A stretch of 37,361 nt of DNA, taken from positions 1-37,361 of the forward strand of contig JAFAHS010000466.1 in assembly GCA_019237115.1 (NCBI GenBank), given 5' to 3'. This stretch comes from Deltaproteobacteria bacterium. Its GTDB lineage: Bacteria > Desulfobacterota > Binatia > Binatales > Binataceae. This document shows, in pieces, positions 9,176 to 17,241 of this stretch; within the stretch, counting starts at the first letter, position 1, and each line of letters opens with the position of its first letter. Position numbers and translations under genes: made by a program. The notes below the pieces were generated by a model. The model was not told the DNA's origin. It searched no databases and saw nothing but the letters and a program-made list of their open reading frames with translations.

Positions 9176-9465
9176 CCAGGATTGTCACGCCGCTTGAGTG
9201 AACCGTGAGGCACACTAAACTGATCGCCGCCGCCCTCAAAAACAGGCTCCTCCCCCGAGCAAGGTGCCGGGAAGCAGCGCTGGACTCCCCCGACAGCGCG
9301 ATGCTCCCGGCACCGCCTTTCCTTCGGACGCTGCGTGGCGAACGAGGAGTAGTGAAATCGATGGTTCTAACGACTGGAGCAGCGTTCCGGTCGCTGATCG
9401 TCAGAACGGCCATGAGCTTGCTGCTAAAGATCGTCGCGCGCTCGCTGGTTGGCACCACGACTTTT
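9018..9465 (+). repeat. Segmental direct duplication, copy 1
   Basis: About 445 bp recurs in the same orientation at 12461-12905, roughly 3443 bp away. Identity looks high but is not complete, and short indels are present. The unit contains the 3' end of the 8909 gene, a GTGAC/GTCAC mini-hairpin just past its stop, a stable hairpin (9263-9314) and the start of a small ORF at 9361. The two copies flank the NTF2-like and FUSC genes. Confidence 0.85.
9263..9314 (+). ncRNA. Candidate structured RNA element, copy 1
   Basis: A perfect 10-bp stem GGTGCCGGGA / TCCCGGCACC (9263-9272 with 9305-9314) encloses a second stem GCGCTG / CAGCGC (9277-9282 with 9294-9299) and a C-rich loop. TCGCC upstream could also pair with GGCGA downstream to close a larger structure. 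The element recurs at 12702-12753. It lies about 210 bp before the NTF2-like gene start. I do not recognise a riboswitch class; it could be a regulatory leader, an attenuator or a repeat-borne hairpin. Confidence 0.4.
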
Positions 9466-9492
9466 TCATGCGCCATTAGCGTCGGAAGGTAA
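9361..9492 (+). CDS. Possible small protein, 43 aa, in the duplicated segment
   Basis: ATG at 9361, 11 nt after GAGGAG. The product begins MVLTTGAAFRSLIV and has a hydrophobic/basic core (SLLLKIVARSLV). The duplicate at 12800 aligns without gaps for about 35 codons. About half of the differing codons are synonymous (for example GCA/GCG, GTC/GTT, CTA/CTG, ACT/ACC). That hints at past selection on protein. The duplicate has no matching stop, and this copy could be chance. Confidence 0.3.
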   Translation: MVLTTGAAFRSLIVRTAMSLLLKIVARSLVGTTTFSCAISVGR

Positions 9493-9525
9493 TCCGGACG
9501 TTTCGATGAAAAGGAAATTGTGGCC

Positions 9526-9933
9526 ATGAATTCTGTCAAAATTGTTGCGGAGTTCTGGGAGTGCGTCTGGAAAGCACGTAACCCAGCCGCCATCGACGAC
9601 TTCGTAGTCGATGACTTTGTGATAACCACCGGCGGTGTCGACGTTGTTTCCCGGGCAAAATTCAAGGAGTGGGCCGCTGGCTTTATGGCAAAAATCACCG
9701 ATCTTCAATTTGAAGTAATTGAAACCTTCCAGAATGAGGATGGAAGCCGGGTCGCTTCGCGATGGCGAATCACAGGCAAGAACAATGGAATTGTCGGCAC
9801 TCCCGCGGACCAGCAGCCGATTTCATTCACCGGCAACGCCATCTGGGCGGTGCGAGAGGATGGAAAGCTCTGTCACAACTGGGTTGAACGAAGCGCGTTT
9901 GAACTTTTCCAAAAGTTACACAAGACGGGTTGA
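9526..9933 (+). CDS. NTF2-like / SnoaL-fold protein
   Basis: This 135-aa product starts at ATG 9526 with AAGGAA about 9 nt upstream; a GTG two codons earlier is less likely. It has the typical cone-fold layout: an N-terminal helix (VAEFWECVWKARNPAAIDDF), FVVDDFVITTGG, a second helix (FKEWAAGFMAKITDLQF), then strands (VASRWRITGKNNG, ISFTGNAIWAVREDGKL) and a closing NWVERSAFELFQKL. This matches SnoaL-like/NTF2-like proteins, small cytoplasmic proteins that either bind a small molecule or isomerise or hydrolyse it; the substrate cannot be read from sequence. Its stop lies 4 nt before the FUSC gene start at 9938, so the two are probably co-transcribed. Confidence 0.8.
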   Translation: MNSVKIVAEFWECVWKARNPAAIDDFVVDDFVITTGGVDVVSRAKFKEWAAGFMAKITDLQFEVIETFQNEDGSRVASRWRITGKNNGIVGTPADQQPISFTGNAIWAVREDGKLCHNWVERSAFELFQKLHKTG

Positions 9934-9937
9934 CCCC

Positions 9938-12256
9938 ATGAGCGCGCCGGAATCCGGTGAACCTCGAGTTGATTCAACGGCTAATCGATCAAATATCGCG
10001 ATATTTGTGCACTCTTTCGATTGGTTCGATCGTCTCAAGTCGTTGCTTGCTCGGGAACTTGCTCCTACCTCAGACAAGCTCTGGAGAGCCTTTCGCCTGG
10101 CTATCATCGGAGCCATCGGCGGCGGCTTGGTCGCCGCCTGTCACGTGGACAACGAGCTCGGCCTATACCAGACCTGGGCCTTAGTAGGAGCGGGGCCAAT
10201 GATGTCTCCCCGCAGCGCAGGATCACTCTTAATCGCGCAAGCGTTCGTACTTGCTTCATCTGTGGTGGCGGCTCGAGCATTAGCGGAAACGCCGTGGCTG
10301 ACAATCCCATTTCTGTTCGCTTTGGTTTCGTTGTCGACCTATTGGGGAACAATTTATAAGGTTGGCGCGCCGCTCGTCCTGAGCCAGGTCCCAAGTCTGA
10401 TCATCTTCTACCTCCTGGTATTTACTCCGCAGCGGATCGGATGGTTTGCCTCTGGCGCCTTTGGCGGGTTTGTCATTGCGTTTGGCGTTCTCGCCTTGTT
10501 TGATAACTGGCTGTGGCCCGACCGTGCCGAGGCAACACTGGCGGATTCGCTGGGAGCAAGCCTTGCGCGCACGAGCTCCCGGTTCCGCCAGGCGTCAAAC
10601 TACTATTTGAACGAGGACGTCGCGGGGCGTCCACCGGTCCCGCCCCCGACCTCGGATTTACCAACACACATGACTCTTCTGGATCGCGCGATGGCAGAAG
10701 GCGTACCCGAGTTTCGCCACGCGGCCCTGCTTAGTGCGATTACTCGCGTCGCCCGCATCAACCTTGAGGTAGATCGGCTTACGGTTGCAGCACGGGAGAC
10801 AGTTTCGCGACAAATTCGCAGTTTGCTGCTTCCCGAACTTGGCGCCGCAGTCAAAGCGATCACTGTTGCCTTGGACGAGCTCGCTCACGAACTACCCACT
10901 CACATCGCGATGGGTGTGCAAAAGCCCCATCCGGCCGCAGAAAAAACCGCGAAATTGGCAATGGATGCTCTCGGTGCACGTGTTCTCCAAGTGAGACCGA
11001 CCTTCTTGAAAGCTGCGAGCTCTGCGGATATCGCAAACTTCGCCTCCTTCATAGATTCGCTCGCAGCGTTGACTGCGTATATCGAGCGCTTGCTCGATGA
11101 ACCTCCGCGGCTGCCACGTTTGGCTGTGGCGGCGGCAAGTAATATTGTCCCCGAATCACCTGGCGTCACCGATCCTTCAATCACGCGTTACTCTTTGAAG
11201 GTCGGCCTGTGCGTGGTACTGGGCTATGTGATCGGGCTGACTACCCACCGGGCCGAACTATCTACAATAGTGATCACGGCCCTTCTAACTGCTCTTCCAA
11301 CGTATGGCGCTGCGCTGCATAAGATAGTCCTCCGCGTCGTCGGTGCGATAGTCGGCGGGGCGGCTGCGCTTTTAGCGATAGTGATTGTTTCTCCTAACTT
11401 TGACACGCTACCAGTGTATCTGGTCGTGCTGTTCATAGTCTTCTACATCTCGGCTTACTCAACGCTCACCAGTGGCCGCGTCTCGTACGCAGGAAAACAG
11501 ACCGGCATTACATTTGCGATTGTGTTTGCAGGCTTAAGTCCCGCGCTCGATGTCTACGAACCACTCTGGCGCATCTGGGGCATTTTGCTCGGCAGCTTCG
11601 TCGTGGCTCTGGTATTTGTGACGGTCGCGCCTGAATACGCCGCTGATTCACTTCTACCAAGGCTACGAAAGGCTATTCGCGGTACGCTGGCGTTGGTACC
11701 TGGCTCGGTCTCGCGCACTGCGGAGGAAATTCAACATACGAACTCGGAGATGATGCGCGTACTCGCCGAAATCCTCGAGGTGGCTAATGATGCGGAGATC
11801 GAGGGCCGATCCTGTTTGGTAAATTACCATGCTGTCGTTGATGCGGCCGGGACGCTTCGTGCCATAGCTAATCGATTGTTCTCGATCGCGAGTGAACGCA
11901 TAGTAACTTTTTTGCCTCAACTCGATCCGACGACGGAATCAGCGCGCCAAGAGGCATTAAACGGGACCAGTCGGCAACTCGAGACTTGGCTGGATTTCTT
12001 CAGCGGCCCTGAAAGCATTAATGCTTCTCGTGCCCGAGCAATTGCCCGAACACATCCATCGAACGATCTGAGGAAGCCCATCGACGAGTTCAGCTCGCGC
12101 CTAGAGGAAGGATCGTTCGCACGAATGGCATCATGGACACTTGAGCAGCGCCGCGTGATGCTTGCGGAACTACAGTCCATGCGCCGACTTGCGGTTCTAG
12201 TGTCCGAATTGAATCGATATCTCGCGCAGATTCCTGGTTCTTCCCGCGATATCTGA
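9938..12256 (+). CDS. FUSC-family inner-membrane protein (AaeB-like)
   Basis: This 772-aa protein has two blocks of transmembrane helices, each followed by a soluble domain. That is the architecture of the FUSC / aromatic-acid exporter family. Block one starts near residue 48 (FRLAIIGAIGGGLVAA) and includes WLTIPFLFALVSLSTYWG and SLIIFYLLVFTPQRIG. Block two includes LKVGLCVVLGYVIGLTTHR, VVGAIVGGAAALLAIVIV and VYLVVLFIVFYISAYSTL. The last segment is cytosolic and helical. ATG 9938 is chosen because it falls 4 nt after the stop of the NTF2-like gene; the frame extends further upstream only by overlapping that gene. Characterised relatives pair with a periplasmic membrane-fusion protein to export aromatic acids. 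No such partner gene is visible here, so the substrate is unknown. Confidence 0.85.
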   Translation: MSAPESGEPRVDSTANRSNIAIFVHSFDWFDRLKSLLARELAPTSDKLWRAFRLAIIGAIGGGLVAACHVDNELGLYQTWALVGAGPMMSPRSAGSLLIAQAFVLASSVVAARALAETPWLTIPFLFALVSLSTYWGTIYKVGAPLVLSQVPSLIIFYLLVFTPQRIGWFASGAFGGFVIAFGVLALFDNWLWPDRAEATLADSLGASLARTSSRFRQASNYYLNEDVAGRPPVPPPTSDLPTHMTLLDRAMAEGVPEFRHAALLSAITRVARINLEVDRLTVAARETVSRQIRSLLLPELGAAVKAITVALDELAHELPTHIAMGVQKPHPAAEKTAKLAMDALGARVLQVRPTFLKAASSADIANFASFIDSLAALTAYIERLLDEPPRLPRLAVAAASNIVPESPGVTDPSITRYSLKVGLCVVLGYVIGLTTHRAELSTIVITALLTALPTYGAALHKIVLRVVGAIVGGAAALLAIVIVSPNFDTLPVYLVVLFIVFYISAYSTLTSGRVSYAGKQTGITFAIVFAGLSPALDVYEPLWRIWGILLGSFVVALVFVTVAPEYAADSLLPRLRKAIRGTLALVPGSVSRTAEEIQHTNSEMMRVLAEILEVANDAEIEGRSCLVNYHAVVDAAGTLRAIANRLFSIASERIVTFLPQLDPTTESARQEALNGTSRQLETWLDFFSGPESINASRARAIARTHPSNDLRKPIDEFSSRLEEGSFARMASWTLEQRRVMLAELQSMRRLAVLVSELNRYLAQIPGSSRDI

Positions 12257-12277
12257 AGAACGAAGAATCCTGGTCAA

Positions 12278-12460
12278 ATGGCGCCTCTGAGCCGCGCCAT
12301 GACTCTTGAGCCAGGCGATCCGTTTGTTTTCGGTACGCCGATTGGGTGGACTCGCCATGCGGCCGCCGCAATGGCTGAAGGCAGGCGACGGGGTGCGAGT
12401 GGAAATTGGCCGCATCGGCGCGATTGAAGCACTCGTCCGGCTCGAGGCCAGCGGCGATTA
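12278..12460 (+). pseudogene. Remnant of a fumarylacetoacetate-hydrolase family protein (C-terminal part, frameshifted)
   Basis: One frame gives LSRAMTLEPGDPFVFGTPIG. A two-base loss then shifts to another frame that gives LAMRPPQWLKAGDGVRVEIG and RIGAIE. Together these match the conserved C-terminal end of FAH-family hydrolases (TLEPGD, GTPxGVG, PPxWLKxGD, VEIxxIG). The N-terminal domain and the catalytic metal site are absent. The remnant begins just after the FUSC gene and runs into the second copy of the duplicated segment at 12461, marking a rearrangement junction. Confidence 0.65.
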
Positions 12461-12618
12461 CTCTCCTCAAGGTCAGATGGCAGGCGGGCGGCGATTGCGT
12501 GGTTTTTCCGGAAGACCTGGAGAAATTTGAGATAGCGCCTCCGGTGAGAGGGGTTGCGGAAAGACCGGGAGAGACGAGGTCTTTCGCCGATGTGACGCGT
12601 TTCTGTACAGAGTTGTGA
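12461..12618 (+). pseudogene. Truncated paralog of the small hypothetical protein at 8909
   Basis: This matches the second half of the 8909 product (LLKVRWQAGGDCVVFPEDLE through FCTEL and stop). The first half is missing and replaced by FAH-hydrolase remnant sequence. Differences from the other copy include many third-position changes in the best-conserved part, while the middle has diverged freely. No plausible start with a ribosome-binding site precedes it. Confidence 0.6.
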
Positions 12619-12701
12619 CCAGGATTGTCACGCCACTTAGGTGAACCGTGAGGCACACTGAATGATCGCCGCCCCTAAAAACAAGCTCCTCCCCCGAGCA
12701 A

Positions 12702-12753
12702 GGTGCCGGGAAGCAGCGCTGGACTCCCCCGACAGCGCGATTCGCCCGGCACC
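12702..12753 (+). ncRNA. Candidate structured RNA element, copy 2
   Basis: Stem GGTGCCGGG / CCCGGCACC (12702-12710 with 12745-12753) with the same inner GCGCTG / CAGCGC stem and C-rich loop as copy 1. Changes between copies fall mostly in the flanks or unpaired positions while both stems are kept. It lies about 260 bp upstream of the alcohol dehydrogenase. Identity as an RNA is inferred. Confidence 0.4.
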
Positions 12754-13010
12754 GCCCTTCCTTCGGATGTTGGGTGGCGAACGAGGAGTAGTGAAATCGA
12801 TGGTTCTAACGACTAGCGCGGCATTCCGGTCGCTGATCGTTGGAAAGGCTATGGCCATGCTGCTGAAGATCGTCGCGCGCTTGCTGGTTAGTACCACGAC
12901 CTTCGCGTTGCCGGCGGCAGGGTTCTTCCTGCCGTCCTGGTTTCAAACCGGAGGTGCTCGTGGGCTACTCTCCGGCGCCTACTCAACTACCGAAATAGGG
13001 AGGTTTGATC

Positions 13011-14015
13011 ATGAAGAAGGCAAATGTGAGCAGCACCGGTGGACGATTCGAACTGAAGGAACAGCCGATCCCCGAACCCGGCAGAGGGTGTGTCCGGGTG
13101 AAGGTCCAGGCCTGCGGCGTCTGTCACAGCGACGCTCTGACCAAGGACGGCATCTTTCCCGGAATCGTTTTTCCACGCTCGCCAGGTCACGAGATCGCAG
13201 GAACGGTGGACGAACTCGGTCCCGGCACTGATCCGTGGAAGATCGGCGATCGGGTCGGAGTCGGGTGGCACGGTGGTCATTGTGGACAATGCGATTCATG
13301 TCGGCGCGGCGATTTCATAACCTGCATCAAACTCCAGATCCCCGGAATCAGCTATGACGGCGGCTATTCCGAGTACGTTTGTGTACCTGTCGAAGCGCTG
13401 GCCCACATTCCCGATGGAATGCGGGCGGAAGATGCTGCCCCTCTGATGTGCGCGGGCATCACGACTTTCAATGCTCTGCGCCACAGCGGCGCCAAGCCAG
13501 GAGACCTGGTCGCAATCCAGGGCATCGGAGGCCTGGGCCATCTAGGCGTTCAATTCGCAACCAAGTTTGGTTTTGAAACAGTCGCCATTGGCCGAGCAGC
13601 GGACACCAAAGAACTCGCGATGAAACTGGGAGCACACAGCTACATCGATGCAGGGACGCAGGATGTCTCGAAGGAACTGACCGCTTTAGGTGGCGCTCGC
13701 GTCATTCTCGCCACCGCGCCGGACGGCAAGGCGATGGGCTCACTTATCGATGGACTCGGCGTGAACGGCAAGCTGATACTCATCGGCGCGACGACCGAGC
13801 CCTTCGCGCTGTCGTCTTTGCAACTGCTCACGGCGCGCAAGTCTCTCCAGGGCTGGCCCTCCGGAACCTCAAAGGAATCTGAGGACACGCTCAAGTTTGC
13901 AGCGGCCAGGGGCGTGCGACCGATGATCGAAACGTTTCCACTTGACCGCGTCGCAGATGCTTATGAGCACATGATCTCGGGTAAGGTGCGCTTTCGCTCG
14001 GTTCTGAAAATGTAG
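13011..14015 (+). CDS. Zinc-dependent alcohol dehydrogenase
   Basis: This 334-aa medium-chain dehydrogenase starts at ATG 13011 with GGGAGG 7 nt upstream. The catalytic zinc ligands are visible: C38 in CGVCHSD, H60-E61 in SPGHEIAG, and C147. The structural-zinc lobe has four cysteines at 91, 94, 97 and 105 (CGQCDSCRRGDFITC). The Rossmann NAD(P)-binding motif is GIGGLG at 171-176. Length and motifs fit the AdhP / cinnamyl-alcohol-dehydrogenase-like group, cytosolic enzymes that interconvert primary alcohols and aldehydes; the true substrate is not predictable. The second copy of the duplicated hairpin segment lies directly upstream, so any regulation by that element would act on this gene. Confidence 0.92.
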   Translation: MKKANVSSTGGRFELKEQPIPEPGRGCVRVKVQACGVCHSDALTKDGIFPGIVFPRSPGHEIAGTVDELGPGTDPWKIGDRVGVGWHGGHCGQCDSCRRGDFITCIKLQIPGISYDGGYSEYVCVPVEALAHIPDGMRAEDAAPLMCAGITTFNALRHSGAKPGDLVAIQGIGGLGHLGVQFATKFGFETVAIGRAADTKELAMKLGAHSYIDAGTQDVSKELTALGGARVILATAPDGKAMGSLIDGLGVNGKLILIGATTEPFALSSLQLLTARKSLQGWPSGTSKESEDTLKFAAARGVRPMIETFPLDRVADAYEHMISGKVRFRSVLKM

Positions 14016-14046
14016 GGGTGTGAGAACCTACACAGGGTTTTTGGCC

Positions 14047-14370
14047 ATGAACACACGATCACGGATGGCCTTTGAGTCAGGTTCGACGGTCTGGGTGTGG
14101 GATTCGACCTGGCTGCCTGCGATCGTTGTCAACTACGGGGTGGACTGGGTGAGGGTGAGGCTGGCGCATGGCGTCACTTTCAATGTTGACGCCGAGAAGT
14201 TGGTCGCCCGAGATTCCGTGGGCGGCGGAAAGGACGCGCCGCGCGCGTGCTGGCGGGATGAGGGAGTCATTCACAAACAGATGATGGGCAGTGCTGATCT
14301 GGCGCACTATGAGGGGAAACAGGCACCAACAAAGGTGAAACCAAAGAGTATCTCGATAAACGGAAAGTAG
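14047..14370 (+). CDS. Hypothetical protein, SH3-like small domain
   Basis: This 107-aa product starts at ATG 14047 with CAGGG upstream; an in-frame GTG lies at 14020. I do not recognise a named family. The N-terminal half (STVWVWDSTWLPAIVVNYG, WVRVRLAHGVTFNVDAEKLV) alternates short strands like an SH3-like or Tudor-like barrel. The C-terminal half is polar and ends in a Lys-rich tail. It begins 31 nt after the alcohol dehydrogenase stop and is followed 12 nt later by another small gene. Confidence 0.55.
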   Translation: MNTRSRMAFESGSTVWVWDSTWLPAIVVNYGVDWVRVRLAHGVTFNVDAEKLVARDSVGGGKDAPRACWRDEGVIHKQMMGSADLAHYEGKQAPTKVKPKSISINGK

Positions 14371-14382
14371 AGAGTGAAAAAA

Positions 14383-14733
14383 ATGGGCGCGCTAATTCAG
14401 ACCAATTCGTGGCGATTTGGATCGTTCAAAGTAATCCCATCATCGGCGCACAGTAGGGCTACGTCATCGCAGGCAGTTTCAGCTCGTGAGCCCCGCGCGT
14501 TCCCCGAAGGACACAGGACACCCAGGTTGCCCCCGATGATTCGCGACGAGATGCTGGAACTCTATGCCTTCATCTTCCATCAAGGGGGTTTTCATCAATT
14601 GGGTATGACTTTCGAACAGTTCCTACTCGTAGCCGCAGCGATTAAACCTGGCGACCTTGTAGACGCTTATAAGGATGCATCGGTCCTGTGGGGGGACGCG
14701 AAGGCAGAAGGGATAGAGAGGCTGCTGAGATGA
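14383..14733 (+). CDS. Hypothetical protein
   Basis: This 116-aa product starts at ATG 14383, 8 nt after GAGAG; a GTG three codons earlier and an ATG at 14536 are alternatives. The first ~50 residues look disordered. The remainder (DEMLELYAFIFHQGG, LGMTFEQFLLVAAAIKPGDL) is predicted helical and is the likely folded part. No family is recognised. It follows the previous small gene closely and may share its transcript. Confidence 0.45.
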   Translation: MGALIQTNSWRFGSFKVIPSSAHSRATSSQAVSAREPRAFPEGHRTPRLPPMIRDEMLELYAFIFHQGGFHQLGMTFEQFLLVAAAIKPGDLVDAYKDASVLWGDAKAEGIERLLR

Positions 14734-14788
14734 GAAAGTCGCCAATCGATTTCCCAAAGATTCAGTTTGGAAGGAGCAGAGACTAGCA

Positions 14789-15799
14789 ATGAACGCGCGA
14801 TCCTCATTGGCGGAACGAGATTTCCCGCCCAATTCAGCCAGCGAACGCGGCCTGACACTGGTGGGCGCGAGCCGCGACCAGGGAAAAATCACGTTGCGCG
14901 TCCAGGCACTGAGTAAGCGTTACGGCGCGACCGAAGCGGTGGTAGGTGTGAGCTTCGATGTGCGGCAGGGCGAGGTCTTTGGCCTGCTCGGGCTCAACGG
15001 CGCCGGCAAGACGACACTGATTTCAATGCTTGCCACCGAGCGCCGTCCATCGGACGGTGACGCACTGCTATTGGGTCACAGTATCCGCAAAGAGCAGCGC
15101 GCAGTTCGGCAGATGATCGGCGTGGCACCCCAAGAGAGCGCGCTTTACCCAAAGCTGACAGCGGCCGAGAATCTGCGGTTTTTCGGCCGCATCTACGGCC
15201 TCAGGCGAATGGAACTGGAAGATCGTGTCGAGCAGCTACTTGACTTCGTCGGGCTGCAAGGGCGCGGCAACGATCCCGTCGCGACATATTCCGGCGGCAT
15301 GAAGCGCCGCCTGAACCTGGCCGTCGCCCTCGTGCACCGGCCGAAACTCATTTTGCTGGACGAGCCGACCGCGGGTGTGGATCCGCAATCGCGCGAGCAA
15401 ATTCTGAACCTCGTGCGCTGTCTGCGCGATGAGGGCAATGCCATCCTGTACACGACGCATTACATGGAAGAGGCGGAAGGACTGTGCGATCGACTGTGCT
15501 TTCTTAACCAGGGAAGAGTCGTGGCAGTCGGCACCTTTGAAGCGCTTCTCCGCAAGCTCGCCTTCTCGGAAGTGATCGAGTTAAGGGGACTGTCGGCACC
15601 GGCTGATCTCGCGCCAATTCGCGCGTTGGCTGGAGTTTGTTGCGTAGAACGAGGCGACGGCCTGGTTCGTCTTTTCGTGCGGCGCGCCGCGGATCTTCTG
15701 GCGCCATTGCAGCGGATCATGGGTCGCGACAAATTCGCGCGCCTGCAGATCACGCGGATCAGCCTCGAGGATCTGTTCCTGCATTTGACCGGCAGGTAG
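14789..15799 (+). CDS. ABC transporter ATP-binding protein (ABC-2 / exporter type)
   Basis: This 336-aa nucleotide-binding subunit has Walker A GLNGAGKTT at 68-76, the Q-loop Q115 in APQESALYP, the signature YSGGM at 167-171, Walker B LILLDEP at 187-193 and the switch histidine H224 (TTHYMEEAE). The C-terminal ~100 residues (ending ISLEDLFLHLTG) are the usual accessory domain of CcmA/NodI/DrrA-like ATPases that pair with ABC-2 permeases for export or drug and polysaccharide transport. About 35 extra N-terminal residues precede the domain. Start ATG 14789 has GGAAGGAG about 12 nt upstream. A permease gene would normally follow at once; here only an 13-codon stub (start near 15808) precedes non-coding sequence, so the ATPase looks orphaned or partnered elsewhere. 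Confidence 0.9.
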   Translation: MNARSSLAERDFPPNSASERGLTLVGASRDQGKITLRVQALSKRYGATEAVVGVSFDVRQGEVFGLLGLNGAGKTTLISMLATERRPSDGDALLLGHSIRKEQRAVRQMIGVAPQESALYPKLTAAENLRFFGRIYGLRRMELEDRVEQLLDFVGLQGRGNDPVATYSGGMKRRLNLAVALVHRPKLILLDEPTAGVDPQSREQILNLVRCLRDEGNAILYTTHYMEEAEGLCDRLCFLNQGRVVAVGTFEALLRKLAFSEVIELRGLSAPADLAPIRALAGVCCVERGDGLVRLFVRRAADLLAPLQRIMGRDKFARLQITRISLEDLFLHLTGR

Positions 15800-16122
15800 G
15801 TGCGAGAATGATCCACAAATTGTGTCGCTGGTGGTCTGGTTTCTGTTGATTGCGCCTGCGAGCGCACTATCACGGAACAGCGTCTCACACCTTCCATCGG
15901 CGAGAACAAACCCAATGAGGTGGTTTACTTCCCGAAGAGAGGTACCGTTAGGATTCGTGCCACGGGCGAGGTGCTGAGGATCCCCAAGAGCTAGTGCTTT
16001 GGGACTGGCGACCGGCGTCCGGGACTTTTGATAGGAGAGCAACCTTTGTAACAACTACAAGCTGCGCACAGCAACCAGTTCGCCCTGGAAGAAGATACCG
16101 TTAAGCCAAACGAGGCTCTTAC
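15800..16122. other. Gap after the ABC ATPase, probable gene debris
   Basis: No intact gene seen. Around 15830-15990 one frame starts like a signal peptide (VVWFLLIAPASALS). A neighbouring frame reads on as plausible protein (NEVVYFPKRGTVRIRATGEV) to a stop near 15993. This could be a frameshifted small secreted protein, but the evidence is thin. Confidence 0.25.
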
Positions 16123-16870
16123 TTGCATCTTGTATTTAGACAAATTTTCAGGTGTCTGGAGGCCTTCGGCACATACTTTGCTCCAGCCGCCTTCCCGATT
16201 CAAAGGACTGACGTGTTTCTCGAAACATGCCCGTCCGACCATCTTCCCACCTTGGGCGATTACCTGCGACCTGATTGGCACCGGCCGTTGGCTTCGCAAG
16301 AACTCGCTTTACCCGCCGCCCGCCTGCTTCGAGATAACCAACGATTGTTCGATCTAATAGCTCGCCAGATCCAGAACAAAGTGGTGCTGTATCTGGAGTT
16401 CGGAGTATTTGAAGGCAATTCAGTCAGGTACTGGTCCAAGCTGCTTGAGAACCCAGGCTCGATGCTACACGGATTTGATTCCTTTGAAGGACTGCCGTGA
16501 CGTTTAAGGATGATCATCCCAAGGGCCGCTTCGCGCTGGGCGACAAGCTTCCCAAAATTTTCGGACCCCAGGGTCAGGCTATTCCAGGGATGGTTTCATG
16601 AAACGCTTCCGCTCTACACGACGTCGCCACACGAAGCCCTGGTGATCAATATCGATTGCGATCTCTACTCATCCACGAGTTTCGTTTTGAATCACTTCAG
16701 AGAGGCAATGCCCATCGGTACGTGGCTCTACTTCGACGAGTTCGGCAGTTGGGATCACGAGTGCCGGGCCTTCCGCGATTTCCTGGCGGAAAACCGAAAT
16801 GAAGTTTGAACTGATCGGAGAGAGCGCGGCGGCCGGTCCGTGGCATTTCGGCGCGTCGGGTAAGTCCACC
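16123..16870 (+). pseudogene. TylF/MycF-like SAM-dependent methyltransferase, broken by frameshifts
   Basis: The pieces lie in order but in different frames. First come LEFGVFEGNSVRYWSK (SAM-binding motif I) and HGFDSFEGLP, ending at a stop at 16498. Next is a short piece, HPKGRFALGDKLPK. Then DPRVRLFQGWFHETLP, VINIDCDLYSSTSFVL and LYFDEFGSWDHECRAF run to a stop at 16809, and KFELIGES follows in a third frame. The motifs fit the TylF/macrocin O-methyltransferase-like family (FDSFEGLP, a DCDLYSST metal/SAM region and an FDE motif). At least three frameshifts are needed, so an active enzyme is unlikely unless the assembly is wrong. Confidence 0.75.
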
Positions 16871-16925
16871 CCCGCTGTCCGAAGGCCGCAGCGCAGTGCA
16901 ATCCATGCCCCATTAAGTCGATTCT

Positions 16926-17138
16926 TTGCAGGCGTTCGAGAAAACTGGAGTGGGTGTAATCGCCAGCTTTCGTTCTCGGAGGCCGACTAGGTGCTTGACC
17001 TTGAACCTCTTCGGCAAAATGAAACTGGCGAAACCGGGACGCAGCTTTTGCGAATTCGTCGAAGCAACCGGGAGGCGGTTCGAACCTGTGACTCAAGCCA
17101 ACTCCATGTGGAAGTTCACGTTTAAGCGCATTGCCTAG
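16926..17138 (+). pseudogene. Fragment resembling a second methyltransferase C-terminus
   Basis: LFGKMKLAKPGRSFCEFVEA and GRRFEPVTQANSMWKF end in FKRIA and a stop at 17138. This lines up with the preceding methyltransferase tail (YFDEFGSWDHECRAFRDFLA, MKFELIGES), as if the 3' end of a related gene had been joined on. No N-terminal domain or good start is present. Confidence 0.4.
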
Positions 17139-17241
17139 CACCGAGTCGCTTCTGGGGTGGGATTCCAGCCCGATTGGGCACGAAGGATGCCCGGCTCCGC
17201 CCGATCGGCAAGGCAAGCGCTCGCGATGTAAGATCGCAAGC

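Larger units (their letters stand above)
12461..12905 (+). repeat. Segmental direct duplication, copy 2
   Basis: Second copy of the ~445-bp unit at 9018-9465. It ends at the ACCACGAC shared by both copies, about 105 bp before the alcohol dehydrogenase start. Confidence 0.85.

Noticed and set aside
9215..9360. Assignment of the duplicated hairpin to a known riboswitch (c-di-GMP, fluoride, cobalamin, SAH)
   Set aside because: Core consensus nucleotides of those classes are not present; only the stems are convincing.
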